NCBI GenBank assembly: GCA_048498415.1
Contig: JBEHYA010000032.1
Coordinates: forward strand, 1-19,845
Source: JBEHYA01 sp048498415
Lineage (GTDB): Bacteria > Pseudomonadota > Alphaproteobacteria > UBA9219 > RGZA01
DNA: 19,845 bases
Direction: 5' to 3'
The stretch's first letter is position 1; every line of letters starts with the position of its first letter. This document shows positions 1-5,849 of the stretch, piece by piece. A program made the translations under genes and the position numbers. Under the pieces are notes generated by a model, which did no database searches, was not told the origin of the DNA, and worked only from the letters and a program-made list of their open reading frames with translations.

Positions 1-1415
1 CGGGCAATCGCGATGCGCTGCTTGAGGCCGGGCGAAATGGCATCGCCCGTCAGGCCTTCCATCTGCGTATCGTAACCCAGCGGTAAAATGGCCACCGCCT
101 GCTCAATGCCCAGCAGTTCGGCCATCTCGCGGGCCTGCGGCTGCAGCGTGGGATCGAAGCCGGTGAGATTATCCATGACGCTGCCGCGCATCACCAATCC
201 TTGCGTGGGCAGATACGCAATATACCGCGCGCGCTCAGACGCGGGAATGGACGCGACATCCATGCCCGACAGCATGATGCGGCCGCGGTCGGGCGCGTAA
301 ATGCCGGCCATGAGTTCGAGCAGCGTGGTTTTGCCGGTGCCGGGGCCGCCGCGCAGCACAATGGTGTCGCCCGGCGCGATGTTCATGGTAGCGCCATCGA
401 TCACCGCGGTTTCTTCATAGCCAAACCGCGCGCCTTCCATCTTGAGCGCGCCGTGGTTGGGCGCGAGTTCTTCAAACGCGATCTGCGGACGGGGGCTAAG
501 GCTGAGAAGTTCGGTTAAACGTTCCTTGGCAAGCGTAATATCCTGATGGCGTACCCAGAGCGCCAGCGCGCGCTGCAGGGGCTGCATGATTTGGCCGGAC
601 AAAAGCACGCAGGCAATCAGCGTACCCACCGTGAAATGCCCGCTGATCACCATGGGCACGCCCGCGCATACCACGGCAATGGTCATGAACTGCGCGGCGG
701 AGTAGCTGAGCGTTTCCGCCTGCCCGCTGGCGCGCGCCAGACGGTAATTGATGATGCCGCTTTCATGCTGGTTTTCTTCAAACCGGCGGATGGTCACGGC
801 TTCCAGGCATAAGGCTTTGACGGTGTGCACGGCCTGCAGGCTTTGCGTGATGAAATTGGCGCAGCGGTCATCCTGCGTCTCCCGCTGGGCGATGAGTTTT
901 TTGATGTGCATGCCCTGATGCACGGAAAGCAGGCCGAAAATAGCCAGGCCGCACACCGGCACCAGCGCCAGCCAGCCCGACAGATAGATGGTGAACGCGA
1001 GAAATACCGCGACAAACGGAAAATCGATGAGCAGCGTGGCCGACATGAGGCCGCCGTAATAATCTTTAAGACGCGTCGCGGCGCCGACATCCTGCGCCAG
1101 AATGGCGGGGGGCGTATCCTGATAGGCCCGGGGTTCCAGGGCGAGCAGATGTTCCAGCGTCTGGGTGGCGGCCTGATGTTCGAACTGCGCGCCCGCGGCG
1201 CTGACCAACGCGCTGCGGCTGATGCGCAGAATACATTCGCACGCGCCCGCAATAATCACGCCGAAGGAAAGCACCAGCAGCGTATCTTCCGCATGATTGG
1301 TCAAAATGCGGTTGTAGACCTGCATGGTCATCATTGGCAGGGCCAGCGCCAGCAGATTCGCGGCTAACGATGCCGCGAGCAGCAGCCGCAGATTGGGAGG
1401 ACGGAAGAACGACAT
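1..1415 (-). CDS. Type I secretion-type ABC exporter (membrane + ATPase), 3' end cut by window edge
   Basis: I read an uninterrupted frame of 471 codons from the ATG at 1415 down to the left edge, so the C terminus is missing. Residues 1-290 are an ABC exporter membrane domain with hydrophobic segments at about 9-30, 45-60, 125-163 and 240-280. The nucleotide-binding domain follows: Walker A GGPGTGKT at 356-363, Q-loop Gln405 in YLPTQG, and a signature region ISPGLKQR at 460-467 in place of LSGGQ. The protein starts directly with the membrane domain, so there is no N-terminal C39 or C39-like peptidase domain. Such exporters (HlyB/PrtD/LapB-like) move unfolded proteins from the cytoplasm through an adaptor and a TolC-like channel. 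It begins 63 bp after the stop of the repeat protein, with no terminator seen between them, so that protein is the likely substrate. The altered signature suggests a degenerate ATP site, perhaps paired with a second subunit beyond the edge. Confidence 0.88.
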   Translation of the reverse strand, partial: MSFFRPPNLRLLLAASLAANLLALALPMMTMQVYNRILTNHAEDTLLVLSFGVIIAGACECILRISRSALVSAAGAQFEHQAATQTLEHLLALEPRAYQDTPPAILAQDVGAATRLKDYYGGLMSATLLIDFPFVAVFLAFTIYLSGWLALVPVCGLAIFGLLSVHQGMHIKKLIAQRETQDDRCANFITQSLQAVHTVKALCLEAVTIRRFEENQHESGIINYRLARASGQAETLSYSAAQFMTIAVVCAGVPMVISGHFTVGTLIACVLLSGQIMQPLQRALALWVRHQDITLAKERLTELLSLSPRPQIAFEELAPNHGALKMEGARFGYEETAVIDGATMNIAPGDTIVLRGGPGTGKTTLLELMAGIYAPDRGRIMLSGMDVASIPASERARYIAYLPTQGLVMRGSVMDNLTGFDPTLQPQAREMAELLGIEQAVAILPLGYDTQMEGLTGDAISPGLKQRIAIA

Positions 1416-1478
1416 TGAAAAACACCTGATAACTAAACGACCAGAAAAGACAGGAACGCGCCGCTGGAAGCGGGCACC

Positions 1479-3920
1479 TTAATGGTGCCCGCCCAGAAGA
1501 CCGCCGAGATGCGAGAGGGTACTGGTAACAACCGTGGGCGCCGGCAACGCCGTTGCCGCCGCGCTCACTGCCGCCGTGGTATCGGTGACCGCGGTATCCA
1601 CGGTGCTGGCCAGATGGCCGGTATCCACCGGCGTGCCGCCCGCCACCGGGCTGGTGAGCATGGCAAGCTGGTTATCAACCGTGCTGCTGGCAGCCGCCAG
1701 AGTTTCCGGCAACGTCACGGGGGCGCTGAGGATGGTATTGGCCGTGCTGCTCACCGCATTGCTGAGCGAGGAGGTATCGATGACCTGCGAAGCATCAGCA
1801 AGATTGCTGAGGATCGAGGTCACCTGCGTGACATCCGCCGGCACCGCAATGTTGATGGGCTCAATGCCAAGCTGCGTATCAAGCCCGACCACCAGCAGAT
1901 CGTTCGATGCGCCGCTTAAAGACGGCAACACCGAAGCATCCACATGAATGACGTCGTTGCTGGTTTGCGAGGCGTTGGCGATGGAGGAACCCGGCGTGAG
2001 CACATCGAGCTGGATAAAGTCGTTATCCTGACCCGACACGCTGCTTTCATGGCCCAAAACCGGCAGGTTGATATCGATCAGATCGTTATCCTGCCCGGTG
2101 ACCTGCGCATCGTTGCCTAAAATCGGCGCGCTGATATCAATCAGGTCATTATCGGTTGCCGGCGTGCTGAGGTTACCCAGCAACGGCGCCGCCGCATCGG
2201 CCAGATTATTATCGCCGCCGCCAATATTCAGTATTTGCGGGACCGCGATATCGACCGGCTGCGGCGCATCGCCCAGCAGATTATTAATCTGGGCCAGCAC
2301 ATCGGCCAATTGCGGGGTATCGGTGACGCCGCTCAGGAACTGATCGACATGGCCGAGCGTATCGACCGGGTTGGTGATAAGCGCGGCGGCTTCCTGCTGC
2401 ACGTTATTGGTAATACCGCCAAGCCCGTCCGGCGCCTGCGCGATGCTATCAATGACTGAACTGCCCACGGCCTGCGCCTGGGCAAAAATATTGCCGATGG
2501 TCTCGGCCACGCCCTGCGTGGCGCCCGCGCCGATATCGGCGACGGTGTGGATGACACTATCCACCGCCGTGCCGGCATCGGGGAGACCGGGAAGGCCGGG
2601 AATACCGGGCAGCTCCGGCAAGCCGCCGCCACCCAGCACGTTTTCAACTTCACTCACCACGTCACCGACAAGGGAACTGGCATCGGGCAGGCCCGGCAGG
2701 CCGCCGCCAAGGCCGCCCAGCAAACCTTCGGCTTCATTCACCACGCCGCCCACGGTGTTCGTGACGGTGTTGATGACGGTGCCGGGAAGTTCGGCGGGGC
2801 TGTGCAGCGCCTGATCGAGAACCGTGGTAACGGTTGGCAATACCGGCGCCAGCGCGCCTTCCGCCAGATTAGCCACAGGTTGCAGAAGACTGCCCGCCAC
2901 GGTGTTCAGTACAGGGTGGAGGGTGCCCTCCACGGTGTTCAAGACCGGCTGCAAAGCGCCATCCACCGTGGTGATAACTGGCTGCAGCGTGCCTTCAATC
3001 GTGTTCAGCACAGGCTGCAGAAGATTATTGTCAACCACCTGGGTAATGCCGCCAAGGGTATCGGGCAGGTTGGTGATGGTATTATCCACCAGCGTGGTGA
3101 CATCGTGCACAATAGCCGCCAGCGGGTCGAGCAGATTACCGCCATCCCCGTCGCCGCCACCGCCGATATTAAGCACGTTATTTAAAACATTATCGACCGT
3201 GCTGCTGATGACCGTGTTGTTGTTGAGAACGTTATCGATCACGATGAGCGGCGAACCGCCGCCGCCCGGAATGCCGATATTGATATCGCCAATCGTCACA
3301 TCGCCGATATTGATGCCGTTATGCGGGGCATAGACGTGGTTATCGTTATACGTGTTGTTCTGCGTATAATTCTGGTTGATGTTATACGTCGTATTGTTGT
3401 TGGTCGTATTATTCTGAATATATGTGTTTCCATCGCCGGGATTTTCCTGGGTGGAGAAGAAGGTGGATGTGCCGTTCGTGCCGTTGGTGCCATCGGCGCC
3501 GTTCACGGCGACCTGGTTGCCAGCGAACCCCGGCGTCTGGCCGGTGGTGGTCACCTGATTGCCGCCCTGGGGCGCGGTTTCGTTATAGGTAAAGCCCGGA
3601 TTGGCATACGAAGAATTGTGCTGCGAATAATTCGCCGGTGTCGTCGCCGGGTCCGGCGTATTGCGGGACGTGGGCGGCGCGACGAAGGGATGATCCTGCG
3701 CAAGCGCGGTATCGGCAAGCTGGCTATGCGCCGTCGGCGAAGCCGAGCCGCCCTGGCGGCGTTCGGCAAGCGCGTCGTAATCGATGACGGTGCCAATGTT
3801 TAAGTGGCCGGTCGCGGCGATGTTTTCGGCATCGGCGCCCTGCTGCTCGGCGCTGTACAAATCCGATTCCAGCGGACGTTCGCCATCGGCGGTCAGTATG
3901 ATTTTCGGCGTATCGGCCAT
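1479..3920 (-). CDS. Large repeat-rich acidic protein, putative type I-secreted surface/matrix protein
   Basis: I do not recognise a named family. The 813-residue protein has no N-terminal signal peptide. Residues 1-86 hold its only basic residues (one Lys, four Arg); residues 87-813 contain no Lys or Arg, and the whole protein lacks Cys and Trp. In order: a polar N terminus, a short collagen-like GTNGTNGT stretch (about 141-151), an Asn/Thr/Tyr-rich block (165-200), IGDVTIGDINIG (205-216), an 11-residue repeat array (302-368), a Gly/Pro/Leu stretch (430-448), a 21-residue repeat array (570-685) and an Ala/Ser/Thr-rich C terminus ending LGGLLGGHH. No RTX GGxGxDxxx nonapeptides are visible. 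The start is supported by GGAG at 3927-3930, six bases before the ATG. The ABC exporter gene follows directly, so I infer leaderless export by a type I system and a role in adhesion or matrix formation. Reality as a gene is near certain; function is inference. Confidence 0.8.
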   Translation of the reverse strand: MADTPKIILTADGERPLESDLYSAEQQGADAENIAATGHLNIGTVIDYDALAERRQGGSASPTAHSQLADTALAQDHPFVAPPTSRNTPDPATTPANYSQHNSSYANPGFTYNETAPQGGNQVTTTGQTPGFAGNQVAVNGADGTNGTNGTSTFFSTQENPGDGNTYIQNNTTNNNTTYNINQNYTQNNTYNDNHVYAPHNGINIGDVTIGDINIGIPGGGGSPLIVIDNVLNNNTVISSTVDNVLNNVLNIGGGGDGDGGNLLDPLAAIVHDVTTLVDNTITNLPDTLGGITQVVDNNLLQPVLNTIEGTLQPVITTVDGALQPVLNTVEGTLHPVLNTVAGSLLQPVANLAEGALAPVLPTVTTVLDQALHSPAELPGTVINTVTNTVGGVVNEAEGLLGGLGGGLPGLPDASSLVGDVVSEVENVLGGGGLPELPGIPGLPGLPDAGTAVDSVIHTVADIGAGATQGVAETIGNIFAQAQAVGSSVIDSIAQAPDGLGGITNNVQQEAAALITNPVDTLGHVDQFLSGVTDTPQLADVLAQINNLLGDAPQPVDIAVPQILNIGGGDNNLADAAAPLLGNLSTPATDNDLIDISAPILGNDAQVTGQDNDLIDINLPVLGHESSVSGQDNDFIQLDVLTPGSSIANASQTSNDVIHVDASVLPSLSGASNDLLVVGLDTQLGIEPINIAVPADVTQVTSILSNLADASQVIDTSSLSNAVSSTANTILSAPVTLPETLAAASSTVDNQLAMLTSPVAGGTPVDTGHLASTVDTAVTDTTAAVSAAATALPAPTVVTSTLSHLGGLLGGHH
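1866..2213 (-). repeat. 21-residue tandem protein repeats (NDLID-type)
   Basis: This part of the large repeat protein encodes residues 570-685. Units begin at residues 570, 590, 611, 632 and about 653 and 672. The core reads DNDLIDISAPILG in the best copies, followed by a polar linker such as VTGQ or VSGQ. The two central copies (590-610 and 611-631) are exactly 21 residues and nearly identical; the outer ones are degenerate. The alternating acidic and aliphatic pattern suggests short beta strands stacked by repeat, possibly metal-binding through the Asn/Asp pairs, but no known repeat family was recognised. Confidence 0.75.
2817..3017 (-). repeat. 11-residue tandem protein repeats (QPVLNTVEGTL)
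   Basis: This stretch encodes residues 302-368 of the large repeat protein as six consecutive copies with consensus QPVLNTVEGTL. The fourth copy carries one extra Leu, and the last copy (APVLPTVTTVL) is divergent. An 11-residue period with hydrophobic residues at fixed places suits a hendecad amphipathic helix or a stacked repeat. The underlying DNA units are about 33 bp and are diverged at codon level. They are therefore coding repeats, not a spacer-repeat array. Confidence 0.8.
3171..3428 (-). other. Asn/Thr/Tyr-rich low-complexity segment
   Basis: Residues 165-250 of the large repeat protein. Residues 169-195 are dominated by Asn, Thr, Tyr and Gln (for example NNTTNNNTTYNINQ). Next come a short IGD-type repeat (205-216), a Gly run, and further VLNN motifs at 231-250. 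Local DNA is richer in A/T than the flanks because of AAC and TAT codons. The composition resembles amyloid-prone or extended surface stalk sequences; that is a compositional observation, not a family match. Confidence 0.6.
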
Positions 3921-4161
3921 ATATCACTCCATCGCAAAAGAAAAATGCGTCGGGCTCTGGTATAACGAGATGCAGCTAAGCCATATTTAAACCGGTGCAT
4001 CGCGGCGCATGAAATTTGCATGACGCCTTTTCGGTTTTTACATAGGCGCATATGCGCGCCGTGATGCGGCCATCTTGAATCGCTTGATAAATTCTAGGCC
4101 GCGGCTTTTACGTAAATGTAAACGGCGCCTTGAATAATATACTTCGAAATTAAACCGAAGC
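3921..4161. other. Intergenic region upstream of the repeat-protein gene
   Basis: These 241 bases lie between the repeat-protein ATG and the end of the response-regulator gene. They are A/T-rich compared with the flanks and must hold the promoter for the repeat protein/exporter pair if that pair is transcribed on its own. The Shine-Dalgarno GGAG is at 3927-3930. A short imperfect dyad (cttcg, nine bases, cgaag) lies at about 4142-4160, just after the regulator's stop codon. I could not define convincing -35/-10 boxes. Confidence 0.4.
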
Positions 4162-4614
4162 CTAAAGCCAGCGCCCGAGTTTTTCGCGGATGTTGGGTTC
4201 CCACTTCGGCTTCCACATATGTTTGGGAATGAAATCAACCATGCCCGCGTCCACGCAGGCGCTGCGCGCATCGCCTTCGGGCTCGGCGGAGATGGCGATA
4301 ATGGGCACATCGTCAATATCGTGGTGGCGTTTCATGTCGCGCAGGCGCTTTGCCGCTTCAATACCGTTCATAATGGGCATTTCGATATCCATGAGGATGG
4401 CATCGAAATCAAACTGCATGGCAAGGCGCAGCGCGTCTTCGCCGTCATAGGCAACCGTCACGCGGCAGCCGATTTTCTCAAGAATGGCGCTGACAAACTC
4501 GCGGTGGGTGCGGTCGTCTTCGACAAGTAAAATACTGCGGCTGCTGGGCATGAAGGAAACCGGTGTGAAAGAAAAGCCGGCAAGCGGCCCCATGGATTGG
4601 TCGTCCGGGTTCAC
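4162..4614 (-). CDS. Single-domain response regulator (receiver only)
   Basis: A stand-alone CheY-like receiver with no output domain. In the 150-residue reading from the GTG at 4614, the acidic pocket is Glu32-Asp33-Asp34 (LLVEDD). The phosphoacceptor is Asp76 in ILMDIEMP, the switch Ser is Ser109 in IIAISAEP, and the conserved Lys is Lys131 in FIPKH. All catalytic positions are intact, so it should accept phosphate from a histidine kinase or phosphotransfer protein, which is not encoded here. The start is uncertain: ATGs at 4593 and 4551 are in frame, the last (protein beginning MPSSRSILLVEDD) gives the usual receiver length, and no clear Shine-Dalgarno favours any of them. It lies divergent from the pilus operon and upstream of the repeat protein on the same strand, so a link to surface-structure control is possible but unproven. 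Confidence 0.88.
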   Translation of the reverse strand: MNPDDQSMGPLAGFSFTPVSFMPSSRSILLVEDDRTHREFVSAILEKIGCRVTVAYDGEDALRLAMQFDFDAILMDIEMPIMNGIEAAKRLRDMKRHHDIDDVPIIAISAEPEGDARSACVDAGMVDFIPKHMWKPKWEPNIREKLGRWL

Positions 4615-4740
4615 AGTTTATCAACGGCTTGCTTAATTTTGTTTTGCGCGCGCGCATACGGCGCGCTGGAATCGCATTCTGCGCCTACGCGCGCATGGCT
4701 TTATTCAAGCCGCGGTTAAGCCTGTCCTGCCAAAGTGCGA

Positions 4741-4760
4741 AAACCGCCCGTTCGCGGTTT
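4741..4760 (+). promoter_or_regulatory. Inverted repeat in the leader of the pilus operon
   Basis: A perfect 7-bp dyad, AAACCGC then GCGGTTT, is separated by six bases and centred about 31 bases upstream of the first pilin ATG (4782). It could be a transcript hairpin or a protein-binding site. It is followed by a T-rich stretch broken by other bases (GGTTTTATTTT), so a weak terminator or attenuator cannot be excluded. The rest of 4615-4781, between the divergent regulator and the pilin, shows no convincing promoter boxes. Confidence 0.4.
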
Positions 4761-4781
4761 GCATTGACAGGGTTTTATTTT

Positions 4782-5351
4782 ATGAAACGCATTCCTTTAT
4801 CCTTACGCCTGCCGGTGATTGCGCTGTGCCTGTCGGTAGCGGGCCATGCCCATGCCGCCACGCAGGGCAGCCTCAGTTCCACCAGTTCGCAGGGCAGCGC
4901 CACGATCACCGTGACCAAATCGGTGCAGGCGCGCATCAGCGACATCTCCGACATGACGCTGCCCAACTGGAGCATCGGCGACGGTGACGTGACGCTCTAT
5001 AGCAATGTGTGCGTCTATTCCTCGACGCAAAGCTATAAGGTAACGGCAACGGGGAGCGGCGTGGCGAATATCTTCACCCTGGCCAATGGCAGCGATTTAA
5101 TTGCCTATTCGGTCACCTGGAATTCGGGCGGCGCGGGCAATATCGGCAATACCGGCACGGCGCTGCTGCCCAACATTCAATCCACCAGTTTTTCGAATGC
5201 GACCAACAGCAGTTCGAACTGCAGCGGCGGCGGCCTTGCCAACGATACCGCGCGCGTGGTGGTGACGATCACGCAGGCGGCGATGGAAGCGGCGCCCAGC
5301 AGCAACAGCGCCTATAGCGGCACGCTGACCATGACGGTTGCGCCTTACTGA
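4782..5351 (+). CDS. Chaperone-usher pilus subunit, probable major pilin
   Basis: I chose the ATG at 4782 because it gives a classical signal peptide: MKR, a hydrophobic core, and AHA at 23-25, with cleavage before Ala26. An upstream ATG at 4629 adds 51 residues with no signal character. The mature protein of about 164 residues starts with an alternating stretch (GSATITVTKSV, 38-48) suited to a donor strand. An Ig-like pilin body follows with a Cys77-Cys147 pair able to form a disulfide, and the C terminus ends in alternating hydrophobics (TLTMTVAPY). The segments DMTLPNWSIGDGD and SGGAGNIG recur in the next gene (DMTPPDWSLGNGD, DAGAGNLG), so the two are paralogues. It is the first gene of a pilin-pilin-usher operon. 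Assembly would be at the outer membrane after export by Sec and capture by the periplasmic chaperone. Sequence similarity to named pilins is too weak to give a symbol. Confidence 0.82.
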   Translation: MKRIPLSLRLPVIALCLSVAGHAHAATQGSLSSTSSQGSATITVTKSVQARISDISDMTLPNWSIGDGDVTLYSNVCVYSSTQSYKVTATGSGVANIFTLANGSDLIAYSVTWNSGGAGNIGNTGTALLPNIQSTSFSNATNSSSNCSGGGLANDTARVVVTITQAAMEAAPSSNSAYSGTLTMTVAPY

Positions 5352-5360
5352 TGGTGTTTC

Positions 5361-5843
5361 ATGCGGCTCCCGTTACTCATTCTTCTTTTGTGCCTGAGTT
5401 TCAGCGGCCCGGCGCAGGCCGCCATTTCGCTGCGCCTCACCGGCATGCAGGATATGACGCCGCCCGACTGGAGCCTGGGTAACGGCGACATTAAAACCTA
5501 TATCAACACCTGCGTGCTGGCGCTGGGGCTCACGCCGATCGGCGGCTACCAGATCACGGCCACGACATCGGCGGGCAGTTTTAATCTGAAATCGGGCAGC
5601 CAGTCGCTGCCCTTTCAGGCGTTCTGGAGCGATGCGGGCGCGGGCAATCTTGGCGCCGACGGCGCGCAGCTAAGCTATAACAGCGCGCTCACCGGCCTGT
5701 TGCATGGCAATTTACTTGATAACAGCTGCAGCCTCACGGGGCCCAATGCGCGCCTGACCATCAAAATTCTTGATGCCGATCTCACGGCGGCGATTGCGGG
5801 CACATATAGCACCGTCATTTACATCACCCTTGGCCCTGCGTGA
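5361..5843 (+). CDS. Second pilus subunit, probable tip or initiator (no donor-strand extension)
   Basis: The 160-residue precursor has a signal peptide ending PAQA at 17-20. The mature body aligns with the first pilin through DMTPPDWSLGNGD (31-43), a Cys51-Cys123 pair, DAGAGNLG (91-98) and a terminal beta strand (YSTVIYITLGP). The mature chain begins AISLRLTGM and lacks about 20 residues found at the N terminus of the first pilin, where the donor strand should lie. In chaperone-usher pili, subunits without a donor strand can only occupy the tip, so I infer a tip or initiating role. It has no separate adhesin domain. The ATG at 5361 comes 9 bp after the previous stop, and the usher starts 6 bp after this stop, consistent with co-transcription. 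Confidence 0.78.
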   Translation: MRLPLLILLLCLSFSGPAQAAISLRLTGMQDMTPPDWSLGNGDIKTYINTCVLALGLTPIGGYQITATTSAGSFNLKSGSQSLPFQAFWSDAGAGNLGADGAQLSYNSALTGLLHGNLLDNSCSLTGPNARLTIKILDADLTAAIAGTYSTVIYITLGPA

Positions 5844-5849
5844 TCAGCC

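Noticed and set aside
2817..3017. Regular repeats of about 33 bp that could suggest a CRISPR-like array
   Set aside because: The repeats are contiguous with no spacers, keep the reading frame and diverge at codon level, so they are protein repeats.
2547..3185. 212-codon open frame on the plus strand inside the repeat-protein gene
   Set aside because: It lies opposite a clear repeat-protein frame, has a translation rich in His, Arg and Gln typical of antisense frames in GC-rich genes, and has no neighbours or start signals.
1479..3920. RTX toxin or RTX adhesin assignment for the repeat protein
   Set aside because: No GGxGxDxxx nonapeptides are present; the Gly-rich pieces are short GGGG runs and Gly/Pro/Leu stretches.
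4764..4769. TTGACA match to a -35 promoter box upstream of the first pilin
   Set aside because: A matching -10 box at normal spacing would fall inside the pilin coding region, after the start codon.
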